Assembly: GCA_016866255.1 (NCBI GenBank)
Contig: VGMY01000010.1
Coordinates: forward strand, 1-64,000
Direction: 5' to 3'
DNA from: Bacteroidota bacterium
Lineage (GTDB): Bacteria; Bacteroidota; Bacteroidia; Flavobacteriales_D; Crocinitomicaceae
DNA: 64,000 nt
Shown here: positions 9,412 through 18,529 of the stretch, one piece after another
Position numbering within the stretch: the stretch's first letter is position 1
Layout: each line of letters begins with the position of its first letter
The notes under the pieces: generated by a model
What the model saw: only the letters and a program-made list of their open reading frames with translations
Databases searched by the model: none
Told to the model about the DNA's origin: nothing
Position numbers and translations under genes: made by a program

Positions 9412-10863
9412 TTAATATTGTCGGAAAAGATCGTTGCTGTTTTGACCCCAGCTACGTTGGTTAAACAGGTTAGGGTCGTCAACGGTTCCATTGACGGTAT
9501 TTCGTCGGGAGAGTGCTTGAGACCAACCTGGATTTTTTAATTCACCTATTAAATCGCTGTGGAGCAGGCGATAGGCGTTATTGGTCAGGTCAGAATTATA
9601 AAATATAAACCGGCGATTGCTGAATTTTCCAATTTTGTTGTAAAACCATATTTCGTAAGGGTATTCCGAAGGCGAACCTTCTTTCACGTTGCAGATACTT
9701 GGCGCACCGTATTGCAGGTAAACCCTGCCGCGGTCAGTTTCATAACCGTGTTGGAAATTGGTTTTGTAGAGTCCTTGCACATACAATACCTGCTGTTTGT
9801 ATTTCATCCAGGCTTGATAAGCTTCACCCGGGGCTGTTCGGCTCCAGAAGGCCTGAAAGTATTTGCGTATCGAGCCGAAATCTTTAGTTTTCAACAATTC
9901 GCGAATGTTTCGATTCTGAACGGCTTTAGCAATCGGCAGAATACTCCCTAGGTAGAATTGCAAGCTGTCGTCGGTTATGGAAGCTTGGAATGCCGGGTCT
10001 ATTACCAAATTTTGAAAATCCATGGTGTCGTCGGCGTTAAAATTACCCCGATCGAAAGTGTAAGTGCTGGTATGAAGGGTACTATCTTTACCATCCATCA
10101 GGGAGAGTTCAAAAGCGTAAGCGCCGCTCGGCAATTGAGCAATATCGATGGTTTTTAGTTTCGGAATAACAAGATCTCGGTCGTTGATTTCATAGCTTTT
10201 GTGATAACGGAAGAGCTCTTTTTGTTCTTCGGTATCGATGAGCCGTTCTTCCAGAAAAAGCCTTTTGTTGGTTCCCCGATCGTGTGGATACAGTTCGAAG
10301 TAGAGTGGTATTTTACTCAGTTGAGTGCCATAGTACGGGTTAATCTTGGGAACCATCTGATATCCGTTTTTCTGAAAAATACCAGTCGTTGTGTCGGGTA
10401 CTGCGATTTCTATGGCTTCGATGTGTGAAATAGCAGCAGTTTTGGATAAATCCATCACCTCCAAAAGTTGGCTACCGCGAACCAGGGACTTATCCGAGTT
10501 TTGGTCGGCGATTTTTAGGTTAATTTGATGAATTCCGGGTGGAAGCGGAACTCGGCGAAGTTCAAAAAAATCCTCAACGACGCTGTCCGTGAAAACAGGG
10601 CTGTTGAGCAAATACGCATCGTTAAAAACGGTTTTCACACTGTCTTTGATCTCAATATTGAGATAAACTGTGGCTTGTAAACCGCGATCAGTTGCTACGA
10701 ATTTGGTGCTTTTGGCATCGAACTGAAAATGCAGCTCTAAATAGTTGCCCACTTCAGGAGCGTAAAATTGTACGGAATTAAAGTAGGCTCGGACGCGCTT
10801 GTTTTGTGCGTTTACTGCACCAGTTGTCAGCATTACAAATCCCAACCAAAACAAGATACGCAT
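9412..10863 (-). CDS. GWxTD domain-containing exported protein
   Basis: 483 residues from the chosen start. Residues 1-20 (MRILFWLGFVMLTTGAVNAQ) form a clean signal peptide, which decides the start at 10863, 19 bases after the helicase stop; in-frame ATGs further upstream (10890, 10938) would extend into the helicase gene and bury the signal. The C-terminal third has the GWxTD features: RVYLQYGAPS, YPYEIWFYNK, FIFYN, and a PGWSQALSR variant near the end. GWxTD proteins are widespread in Bacteroidota and of unknown function; the N-terminal half looks like beta-rich periplasmic domains. Confidence 0.85.
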   Translation of the reverse strand: MRILFWLGFVMLTTGAVNAQNKRVRAYFNSVQFYAPEVGNYLELHFQFDAKSTKFVATDRGLQATVYLNIEIKDSVKTVFNDAYLLNSPVFTDSVVEDFFELRRVPLPPGIHQINLKIADQNSDKSLVRGSQLLEVMDLSKTAAISHIEAIEIAVPDTTTGIFQKNGYQMVPKINPYYGTQLSKIPLYFELYPHDRGTNKRLFLEERLIDTEEQKELFRYHKSYEINDRDLVIPKLKTIDIAQLPSGAYAFELSLMDGKDSTLHTSTYTFDRGNFNADDTMDFQNLVIDPAFQASITDDSLQFYLGSILPIAKAVQNRNIRELLKTKDFGSIRKYFQAFWSRTAPGEAYQAWMKYKQQVLYVQGLYKTNFQHGYETDRGRVYLQYGAPSICNVKEGSPSEYPYEIWFYNKIGKFSNRRFIFYNSDLTNNAYRLLHSDLIGELKNPGWSQALSRRNTVNGTVDDPNLFNQRSWGQNSNDLFRQY

Positions 10864-10882
10864 TGCCTTAAATTTACGAAAA

Positions 10883-12391
10883 TTAATCATCAAAGTGCAT
10901 TCTGATTTTTTGACTAAGCTGGCGATTGTAGGTTTCAACCAGGTATTTGAGGTAATTTTCGCTCGATTTAGAAATACACCTTGTGTAATTTTTGATTCGG
11001 TGATTAATGTGTTCCTGCAACATTTCTACGCATTTTAGACCCTCCTCCACGTTTTGCGCCTGAGCAATAATTGCTGTAAAATGATTTTGCATCGAATTAT
11101 CAACGGCCAATTTCCCTTTGACGCCGGCATCCAGGCACTCATAGTAATTTTCCTTCATATTGAAAGCATTCAGAATATCGAGGGCTAAATGTTTTTCATA
11201 GCCTTTTGGAAATTCGAATTCTACCTCAAATTCAAGGTCTTCCAATTCCGAAATCCTTGACTCTAAGAAACGGTCCGGGAAACGGAAAGCATCTTGCCAA
11301 TTTACGTGGTCTTGCCAGTAGCCGAATCGACGAACATTATTGCCCAAATCAATCACTTGAAAAGAGTCTTTATCTGGAATTTTTCGCGAGCCGCGGCCGA
11401 TCATTTGATGATAAAGGGTTAAAGAGCGCGTAGCGCGATTAATTACGATGGTTTTTACGGTGGGCTCGTCAAAACCGGTGGTAAGTATTCCCACCGAGGT
11501 TAACACGGCATTCGGTGTTTTCTTAAACCAATCCAAAATTTCTTTGCGTTCTTTGTCGCCCATGGTACTGTCGAGATGACGCACATCGTACTTGTGTTTC
11601 TTAAACAATTCAAAAACTTGAATGGAAGTTTCGATTCCCGCATTGAAAATCAGCGTCTTTGTTCCCAAAGCAACTTCTTCATAGGCAAAGAGCAATTTCT
11701 CTTGCATGAAATAATTGCTGAAAACAACATCGGAACTGCTTACGGTAAAATCACCGTTGTTCCCAATTTTAAGTCCATGGAGGTTTACGTCGTAATTGTA
11801 GGTTTCTGCATCGGCTAAATACCCAAGTTCTATGAGGCTTTTTATGCTCTCGCCATGGATTAACTTTTGGTAATGATCTTTCAGGGGAAGGGCCTTGTTA
11901 CTGCTAAGAGGTGTCGCTGTAACCCCAAGAATACTGCTCCCCTGATAGTACTGAAAAATTTTTCGAAAACTGTTATAGTGGGCTTCATCAACAATGACAA
12001 ATCCCACTTCTTCAATGAATTGTTGATTGTCTTGAAGACGGTTATTGAGGGTTTCCACCATGGCAATGTAACAATTGCAATCTTGTTGGTCTTCTATATT
12101 TTTAACCCCCGAATTAATGATTTTATTGGGTACGCCAATCGCCGAAAGTTGACGAGAGGTTTGGATTGAGAGTTCTATTCGGTGCGTTAAAATAAGAACC
12201 CTTTTTTGCCATTCTTGAATGTATTGCTTGGCGATTGCCGAGAAAATCACTGTTTTTCCACCACCGGTCGGAAGTTGGTAAAGCAACTTAAAGGGGTGCA
12301 CGTTGTGTCGAAATTCGAGAAGAATTTGGGCAACGGTTTCGGATTGAAAAGGATATAGTTCTTTAGCTTTATAGAGGTCGGTATCAATCAT
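10883..12391 (-). CDS. DEAD/DEAH-box SF2 helicase (RadD/type I restriction HsdR-like core)
   Basis: 502 residues from the ATG at 12391, which lies just below a -7 box; an upstream in-frame ATG at 12409 is less likely because it would sit at or upstream of the predicted transcript start. Motif I LPTGGGKT is at ~41-48, DEAH at 135-138, a TATPL motif III-like segment follows, and the C-terminal RecA lobe holds TGFDEP and QMIGRGSRK (motif VI). It should be an ATP-dependent translocase/helicase on double-stranded nucleic acid. No nuclease or methylase partner is adjacent, so a restriction role is not supported; RadD-like repair is possible. Confidence 0.88.
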   Translation of the reverse strand: MIDTDLYKAKELYPFQSETVAQILLEFRHNVHPFKLLYQLPTGGGKTVIFSAIAKQYIQEWQKRVLILTHRIELSIQTSRQLSAIGVPNKIINSGVKNIEDQQDCNCYIAMVETLNNRLQDNQQFIEEVGFVIVDEAHYNSFRKIFQYYQGSSILGVTATPLSSNKALPLKDHYQKLIHGESIKSLIELGYLADAETYNYDVNLHGLKIGNNGDFTVSSSDVVFSNYFMQEKLLFAYEEVALGTKTLIFNAGIETSIQVFELFKKHKYDVRHLDSTMGDKERKEILDWFKKTPNAVLTSVGILTTGFDEPTVKTIVINRATRSLTLYHQMIGRGSRKIPDKDSFQVIDLGNNVRRFGYWQDHVNWQDAFRFPDRFLESRISELEDLEFEVEFEFPKGYEKHLALDILNAFNMKENYYECLDAGVKGKLAVDNSMQNHFTAIIAQAQNVEEGLKCVEMLQEHINHRIKNYTRCISKSSENYLKYLVETYNRQLSQKIRMHFDD

Positions 12392-12406
12392 CAACAGCGA
12401 AAAACG

Positions 12407-12414
12407 CAAAAGTA
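12407..12414 (-). promoter_or_regulatory. Candidate -7 box (TACTTTTG) for the helicase transcript
   Basis: On the minus strand TACTTTTG fits the Bacteroidota -7 consensus TAnnTTTG and lies 15 bases before the helicase ATG. No TTG is found at the usual -33 distance. The box is part of a CAAAAG...CTTTTG inverted repeat (12407-12425), which could also act on the transcript leaving the TrmH gene. Confidence 0.45.
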
Positions 12415-12446
12415 CATTGCTTTTGTGATACTTGCGTTATGAACGG

Positions 12447-13175
12447 CTAACTTTCGTGCCATTTTGCGCACAAAATTCCACAAGCGATGGCCGCATTCAA
12501 GGACTCCGCACCGCCGAGTCTCGGAATGGTAACGCGTTCGGTCAGTAGAGAATGTACGGGAATTGAGATACCCGAGCCTTCGCCGCCAATTACCAAAATT
12601 CCTTCATTCTTCCAGGTAATAGCCTTTAAGGGGGTTCCATCAAGTACAGCCCCGTAAATGGGGAGTTCAGTTTTCAATAGGAACGGTACGAGGGGTAAGT
12701 AGTGGACCTTTACCCGAAATATGCTACCCATGGATGCCTGAACGCATTTTGGTCCGAAGCAATCTACCGATCCCGATGAAAGAACAACATCCGGAACTCC
12801 AAACCAATCTGCAATGCGCAGGATACTTCCTAAATTTCCAGGGTCTTGAATTCCATCTAAACAAAGCATTCTTTTTCCGGAAGGGGGGTTAGAAACGGGC
12901 AATTGGCAAACCGCAACGACGTCTTGTGGCGATTTGAGTGCTGAAATCCGGGCCATTTCCGAAGGGGATACGTGGATTGTATCCTTTTCAAATCGCAATG
13001 TTGAAGGATCGTAGTTTTCCGTGCAGAGCACTTTTTTTACCGAAATGTATGGACAGACTAATGCTTCGAGTACAATTTTTTCTCCTTCGATTAAGAAAAG
13101 GTTTTGTTCTTCGCGCCCACGTTTACGGTGGAGTGCCTTAAGATCATGAAGCTCTTGTTTGGTTAATCGGTGCAT
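12447..13175 (-). CDS. TrmH/SpoU family RNA 2'-O-methyltransferase
   Basis: 242 residues. An N-terminal substrate-binding domain (to ~95) is followed by the SPOUT knot with its three motifs: LDGIQDPGNLGSILRIAD (motif 1, ~105-122), VIGGEGSGIS (motif 2) and PRLGGAESLNAAIACGIL (motif 3, near the C-terminus). It transfers a methyl group from S-adenosylmethionine to a 2'-hydroxyl in rRNA or tRNA; the target nucleoside cannot be told. It is divergent from TamL with only 27 bases between starts, so its promoter must reach into one of the two genes. Confidence 0.92.
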   Translation of the reverse strand: MHRLTKQELHDLKALHRKRGREEQNLFLIEGEKIVLEALVCPYISVKKVLCTENYDPSTLRFEKDTIHVSPSEMARISALKSPQDVVAVCQLPVSNPPSGKRMLCLDGIQDPGNLGSILRIADWFGVPDVVLSSGSVDCFGPKCVQASMGSIFRVKVHYLPLVPFLLKTELPIYGAVLDGTPLKAITWKNEGILVIGGEGSGISIPVHSLLTERVTIPRLGGAESLNAAIACGILCAKWHES

Positions 13176-13202
13176 GCTCCGAATTTCTTAATTTTATACT
13201 CG

Positions 13203-15950
13203 ATGAACAAAGGTATTCTTTTTGGCGCTTGCCTGCTGTTATTTTTATCGGCATGCAATGTAGCTAAGAGTGTGCCTAAAAACCAATATTTGCTGAGCAA
13301 GGTTGACGTTCATTTAAGCCAGGAGGGTAATAGCCTCAATGGGGCTGAATTAAATTCCACACTGCGGCAACAACCCAATCAGCGAATGCTCGGCATTCCA
13401 TTTCGCTTGGTCGTATTTAATGCGATTGACTCTGCACGAGTAGCCAAAAAACGCGTTCGGGAAAATATCAGGTTATCGAAAGTTAATGCGAGACGAATTC
13501 ACCGAATGGATGTCGTTAATGGGAAAAGAATTGCGCGAGCCCGCGCCGAGGGGCAACCATATTATTCACAAAAGATAAAGCCCTTGAAAGACACCTTGAA
13601 TCCACACCGATTTTTCCGTGAATGGTTGAAATATAAATACGGAGAACGGCCGGTAATTTATGATTCGAGCTTGCGCGTTATTTCGGAGGGGCAGCTGTCA
13701 ATTTACTTGCGTAAAAGGGGATTTTATGAGGCTAAAATTAATTCCGAACTTAAAAAGGACCCCAACAAGCGAACCATTCAACTTTCTTTCACTATTGATG
13801 CAGGGAAGCCTTACATCATCGATTCACTCTGCGTAAAAGGTCCCAAGAAACTAATCGGTTTTTATGAGACGTTTTTAGTGGAGGAACGGAAAAGAAATAG
13901 CGAACATCCCCTCCTTGGAAAACTTTTGGATGAAGATGTGTTAACTGATCAAACCGAGGAGATCAGTTATTTTATTAAGAATTTCGGAATTTATGGTTTT
14001 ACATCAGATTACGTGCGCTATGAGGTGGATACCAATGCACGAACCAAACGTGCCAAACTTACGGTAGAATTTTTGCCTCGTAAGGTTCCTCATTCGACCA
14101 TAAAAGACAGTTTGTTGTTCATACCGTTCGAGAGCTATACGGTGAACCGTGTGTATTTCCATTTGGGAGATTCGAATTCCCTCAATATTCCCTTTAGCCG
14201 CTACAAGGCCACGAAAGAATACTCAAACGAAGGCAAGGAAGTGCAACGGGGTTTTGTGGAAACCTACGAGAGGCTTAAATATGAAAAGTTGAAATGCGAT
14301 AAAAATGCGGCAAAACGGCTAAAGTTGACAAAGAATGACTATCATCCTTACCGCGTTGTCGAATTATTTTATAACGGGGAAAAACCGGAAGTTAAGCCGA
14401 GTATTTTAGAGCTTCAAAACTACTTGGAGCCGATGAATTATTACAAAGAAAAATATGTCGAACGTAGCTACCAGTCGCTCAATCAAATGGATTTGTTTTC
14501 AGACATCAAACCGGTATTGGTGGAAAATTTTAGCGAAAAAACCTTAGATATTCATTATTACTTAAAGCAATCAAAAATCCAGACGTTCGCCTTTGAACCC
14601 CTTTTTACCTCATCGTTCGGTTTACTTGGGGTCAATGCATCGTTAAACTATCAAAACCGGAATTTATTTCGTGGTGGGGAGCGTTTAAGCCTTTCTTTAG
14701 GGGGCGGATTTGATTCACAGCCCGTCGTTTTCTCGGAGGGTAACAAGGAAGGTAGGGCCTTCAATACCTTCGAATTTGGCCCTAATTTGAAGTTGGAAAT
14801 ACCGGGTTTATTTCCAGTGCCGGTATGGAAACTATCCAAACGTCAAAAGCCAAAAACCGTATTTAACGTTGCCGCAAATATTGAAAATCGGGATATTTTC
14901 GATCGTACAGTTCTTCAGTTCAGTTATACGTGGAAATGGTTAGTAGGGAAAACACAAGTTTTTACAGTTGGCCTACCCTTAATGTCAACCATAAAATATG
15001 TCCAGTTTAAAAAGGATGATTTTTTTGAAGCGCAAATCAACGCACTGAACGATTTATTTTTAAGAAATTCCTACAGCGACCAATTGATTTGGGAGGATTT
15101 TAAATTGCAAGTTGAATGGTCGAATGTTAACAAAGATTTTCGCTCAGAGGAAGGCAGGGCAGTTCGCACAATGCTGGCAGATCTGCGTTATGTCACCATT
15201 ACCTCCCTTGCGGGAAACACCTTACGCCTTGTTAACAACAATTCCGACACTTTGACTGGCGGTATTCAAACGATTTTTGGAAACGCCTATGCTCAATTTT
15301 TCAGAACCGATCATCAGTTTAGCATGGTAAAACGTCTGAGTCCCAAATTGCAACTCGCGGGTAAAGTCAGTGCGGGTATTGGTATTCCTTATGGCAACTC
15401 CACCACTTCCATGCCCTATGATTACAGTTTTTTCGCCGGAGGACCGAATGATAACCGAGGCTGGAGGGCAAGAGCGCTTGGTCCGGGTGATTACAAGGCC
15501 TATCGGGACTCAACAGGTACCCTTACCCAGTTAGGGGATTTAAGGTTTTTTGGGTCTTTCGAATTCCGTTTTGCGCTTGGTGGCATGTTGTCGTCGTGTC
15601 TTTTCGCAGACGTGGGAAATATTTGGACCTATCGAAAAGATGTGAATCGACCGGGCGCTGAATTTACAAAGAATTTTTACCGTCAACTCGCGTTAGCCTT
15701 GGGCACTGGCCTGAGGGTCAACCTAAGCATTTTAGTATTTCGTTTTGACATTGGTTTTCCCATATACAACCCTGCACTTCCCGATAAGGCGCGTTGGATT
15801 TTTCAGAGCCGACAAACTTATTATCTGGATGGTGCGCAATATTTTGGGTACACCAATGGTACCGTGCAAGAGCAAATAGAAAAAGCAAAAGAGCGGCTTC
15901 CAAATCCTTTTATTCCTTCCCTGAATTTCGGAATAGGGCTTCCTTTTTAA
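13203..15950 (+). CDS. tamL: TamL/BamA-family outer membrane lipoprotein
   Basis: 915 residues from the ATG at 13203. This start gives a lipoprotein signal (MNKGILFGACLLLFLSAC, lipobox LSAC); an upstream in-frame ATG at 13170 would bury it and overlap the divergent methyltransferase. POTRA-like repeats span ~25-440 and a BamA-type C-terminal 16-strand barrel follows, with the conserved SFFAGGPNDNRGWRAR segment near residue 750 and a C-terminal aromatic, LNFGIGLPF. TamL is the Bacteroidota lipoprotein version of TamA, acting in outer-membrane protein or lipid assembly. No TamB lies next to it. The amidohydrolase begins 5 bases downstream. Confidence 0.88.
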   Translation: MNKGILFGACLLLFLSACNVAKSVPKNQYLLSKVDVHLSQEGNSLNGAELNSTLRQQPNQRMLGIPFRLVVFNAIDSARVAKKRVRENIRLSKVNARRIHRMDVVNGKRIARARAEGQPYYSQKIKPLKDTLNPHRFFREWLKYKYGERPVIYDSSLRVISEGQLSIYLRKRGFYEAKINSELKKDPNKRTIQLSFTIDAGKPYIIDSLCVKGPKKLIGFYETFLVEERKRNSEHPLLGKLLDEDVLTDQTEEISYFIKNFGIYGFTSDYVRYEVDTNARTKRAKLTVEFLPRKVPHSTIKDSLLFIPFESYTVNRVYFHLGDSNSLNIPFSRYKATKEYSNEGKEVQRGFVETYERLKYEKLKCDKNAAKRLKLTKNDYHPYRVVELFYNGEKPEVKPSILELQNYLEPMNYYKEKYVERSYQSLNQMDLFSDIKPVLVENFSEKTLDIHYYLKQSKIQTFAFEPLFTSSFGLLGVNASLNYQNRNLFRGGERLSLSLGGGFDSQPVVFSEGNKEGRAFNTFEFGPNLKLEIPGLFPVPVWKLSKRQKPKTVFNVAANIENRDIFDRTVLQFSYTWKWLVGKTQVFTVGLPLMSTIKYVQFKKDDFFEAQINALNDLFLRNSYSDQLIWEDFKLQVEWSNVNKDFRSEEGRAVRTMLADLRYVTITSLAGNTLRLVNNNSDTLTGGIQTIFGNAYAQFFRTDHQFSMVKRLSPKLQLAGKVSAGIGIPYGNSTTSMPYDYSFFAGGPNDNRGWRARALGPGDYKAYRDSTGTLTQLGDLRFFGSFEFRFALGGMLSSCLFADVGNIWTYRKDVNRPGAEFTKNFYRQLALALGTGLRVNLSILVFRFDIGFPIYNPALPDKARWIFQSRQTYYLDGAQYFGYTNGTVQEQIEKAKERLPNPFIPSLNFGIGLPF

Positions 15951-15955
15951 CAACT

Positions 15956-17560
15956 ATGAAAATCCTTTACATCTTCCTTGTTACCCTAACGCTGAACAGT
16001 TGTATGAAACGGAAATATGCCGATTTAATCATACACAATGCTGTGATTCACACCCTTGATGAAAAAAATTCAGTTGGCGCGGCAATGGCAATTGCAGAAG
16101 GAAAAGTGTTGGAAGTGGGGCCTGAGCGTCAAATTCTCAACAAATACCGTTACGGCGCAAGCATTGATGCTGAGAAAAAACATATTTATCCAGGTTTTAC
16201 CGATGCACACACCCATTTATTTTCCCTTGCAAATCAAAATCTTGGAGTTGATTTAACAGGATGTCAATCCATGGATGAGGTTGTTGAGCGCGTTAGGATA
16301 TATATAAAAATACATAAAGGACATTTTGTTGTTGGAAGGGGGTGGGATCAAACGCAATGGGAAGTCGACCAAATGCCTAACAATAACCGAATATCCGAGG
16401 CATTTCCTGACATTCCTGTCGCTCTTTATCGGATAGACGGACACGCACTGCTCGTAAATCAGGCGCTATTAAGGCAAGTTAAAAAGATGGGGAGCCTTAT
16501 CAATGAAGGCCTCAAAACAGGTCTTTTTGTGGATAATGCCATGCAAATTCCCGAGAGTTGTATGGAGGATTATACCGATGCAGCGTATTATGAGGAACTG
16601 TTGAAAATTCAACAAGAACTATTGCACTATGGAATCATCGGGGTCCACGAAGCGGGAATTAGTTCGAGGCAGTTTCGCATTTTACAACGGTTAGACGCAT
16701 CTAACAAATGGAAAATCAGCATTTATGCAATGTTAATGGCCAATTCAGAGAATTACGCGCTTGCGGCAAAAATCAAGCATTATTCTCAAGGAAATTTATC
16801 GGTAAGAAGCTTTAAATTATTGCTCGATGGGGCACTCGGTTCTCGGGGTGCATTGCTGAAAGGTGCCTACTCGGACAGACCCAATTACAAAGGCCTTCTG
16901 TTGGTTGGGCTCAAAGATCTGGAAATTTGGGTTGATCGTAGTTTGGCCCTGGACTATCAATTGAACGTACACGCAATCGGCGATTCAGCAAACAAATCTG
17001 CTTTATTGGCTTTTAGAAGGGCATATGGAACGAAGCCGGATCATCGTTGGAGGATTGAACATGCACAAATGGTAGACCCCATTGATTTGCATTGGTTTCG
17101 CGATTACGCTGTTTTTCCGTCGGTTCAACCCACCCATGCCACAAGCGATTACCCCTGGGCGGCGAGTCGGATAGGGAAACAACGGTTAGCCTACGCGTAC
17201 ACCTACCGAAGTTTATTAGAACAATTTGGAATGATTGCCTTTGGAACCGATTTTCCTGTTGAATCGATCAATCCATTCCTGACATTGCGTTCTGCTGTTT
17301 TGCGCATGAATCCTGGGAATTTACCCAAAAATGGATTTCAACAACAAGAAGCGGTCTCTTTGGAAATGGCGCTAAAAGCAATGACCGTATGGCCTCAATT
17401 TGCCTCGTTTTCCGAAAGGAAACGGGGAGCACTCAGTCAAGGAATGGAGGCCAGCTTCTTTATAGCTCAAAAACCTTTCAGCGAACGCAACATCCCCGCC
17501 GACAATTACGCGCACATGACGTTCATTCGGGGGAAAAAAGTTTACGACGCCAGCGAATAA
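15956..17560 (+). CDS. Amidohydrolase family (YtcJ-like) lipoprotein
   Basis: 534 residues from the ATG 5 bases after tamL; an in-frame ATG inside tamL (15794) is not needed. The N-terminus MKILYIFLVTLTLNSC is a short lipoprotein signal. Metal-binding features of the amidohydrolase superfamily are visible: DAHTHLFS near residue 82, HAIGDSAN near 340, EHAQMVD, and FGTDFPVESINPF near the C-terminus. YtcJ-type enzymes hydrolyse amide or carbamate bonds; the substrate is unknown. Placement at the envelope follows from the lipobox. It ends one base from the convergent PorP gene, with no room for a terminator. Confidence 0.87.
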   Translation: MKILYIFLVTLTLNSCMKRKYADLIIHNAVIHTLDEKNSVGAAMAIAEGKVLEVGPERQILNKYRYGASIDAEKKHIYPGFTDAHTHLFSLANQNLGVDLTGCQSMDEVVERVRIYIKIHKGHFVVGRGWDQTQWEVDQMPNNNRISEAFPDIPVALYRIDGHALLVNQALLRQVKKMGSLINEGLKTGLFVDNAMQIPESCMEDYTDAAYYEELLKIQQELLHYGIIGVHEAGISSRQFRILQRLDASNKWKISIYAMLMANSENYALAAKIKHYSQGNLSVRSFKLLLDGALGSRGALLKGAYSDRPNYKGLLLVGLKDLEIWVDRSLALDYQLNVHAIGDSANKSALLAFRRAYGTKPDHRWRIEHAQMVDPIDLHWFRDYAVFPSVQPTHATSDYPWAASRIGKQRLAYAYTYRSLLEQFGMIAFGTDFPVESINPFLTLRSAVLRMNPGNLPKNGFQQQEAVSLEMALKAMTVWPQFASFSERKRGALSQGMEASFFIAQKPFSERNIPADNYAHMTFIRGKKVYDASE

Positions 17561-17561
17561 C

Positions 17562-18527
17562 CTAGAACGAGGGACAGGAGATTTTTCGGAAGTTTTTGGC
17601 TTTTTTCTTGCAAGGGAGATTAAATCCGAGCGAAACCTCATGAGAGCCCCCTGATACGCCGTTCCCCAACTTGGAAACCGTAATGTCGTAGGAATAGCCA
17701 ATTTTAAACTTTGGCGTTTGGATGCCAAGACACACAATAAACGCATCCCGGTTGCGATACCATGCTCCGGCGGTAAAATTTTCGTACCGAATGTAGGCAC
17801 CTACGCTTAACTCCTGAAAACCATTTTGGTATTGGTAAATAACGTTCGGACTGATTGATGTCGAATTATTGAATTTATTCCTGCTCAATTTAATGTTAGC
17901 TCCGGCGTGCCCTGTAAAACGCATGGGCAGCTTACTGGTACCGAGTATCATTGATTCATCCGGACGGTTAAGGTGATGGGCAGCAACGCCGAAATAAAAT
18001 ACGTCGGTGTACCCAACTAAACCGGCAGAGGCATCAAAAAATCCTCGACGGCCATCGCCTCTCGGAACGTCACCGGTTTGGTAAATGAATCCGCGGCGTG
18101 GGTCTATCATATCTCCGAAAGTAAGTTTAGTCCAATCGAGGAATTTCTGGAAATATGCAGCCCTAACTCCGGCCATCACCGAAAATTTACGGCTAACTTT
18201 CAGGTTGTAAGAGTAAATGGCTCCAACCATCGTGGTAGAAATCGTACCCCTTCCTTGTTGGTCATGAAGCGCGATAAAACCTAAACCGCCTGAAATGTTT
18301 TTCACGTAACTGTCGTAGGCCAGGCTGTAGGTTACGTAATTTCCTGTTAATTGAGGCCATTCATTGCGGTAGTTCATTCCGATCCTCGGACAACCGGTGG
18401 AACCCGCAAGCGCAGGATTCAAATAAATGGGGTTTGCATAGAATTGGGTAAAGGTTGGATCCTGAGCAACACTGATCGTGGCGATGGCTAACGATGCGAT
18501 GAAAAAATAGAGCTTTTTAATTTTCAT
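17562..18527 (-). CDS. PorP/SprF family type IX secretion outer membrane protein
   Basis: 321 residues. After the signal peptide (ending SVAQ) comes the family start DPTFTQFYANPIYLNPALAGS, then alternating beta strands to the end (PKFKIGYSYDITVSKLG, GGSHEVSLGF). PorP/SprF proteins are outer-membrane partners of T9SS cargo, often paired one-to-one with type B substrates. Here the partner is instead an anti-sigma-like fusion 2 bases upstream and an ECF sigma factor before it, which suggests a signalling rather than purely anchoring role; that is inference. Confidence 0.9.
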   Translation of the reverse strand: MKIKKLYFFIASLAIATISVAQDPTFTQFYANPIYLNPALAGSTGCPRIGMNYRNEWPQLTGNYVTYSLAYDSYVKNISGGLGFIALHDQQGRGTISTTMVGAIYSYNLKVSRKFSVMAGVRAAYFQKFLDWTKLTFGDMIDPRRGFIYQTGDVPRGDGRRGFFDASAGLVGYTDVFYFGVAAHHLNRPDESMILGTSKLPMRFTGHAGANIKLSRNKFNNSTSISPNVIYQYQNGFQELSVGAYIRYENFTAGAWYRNRDAFIVCLGIQTPKFKIGYSYDITVSKLGNGVSGGSHEVSLGFNLPCKKKAKNFRKISCPSF

Positions 18528-18529
18528 GA

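Noticed and set aside
17372..17800. 142-codon minus-strand ORF spanning the PorP 3' end and the amidohydrolase
   Set aside because: It overlaps two well-supported genes and its translation shows no family features.
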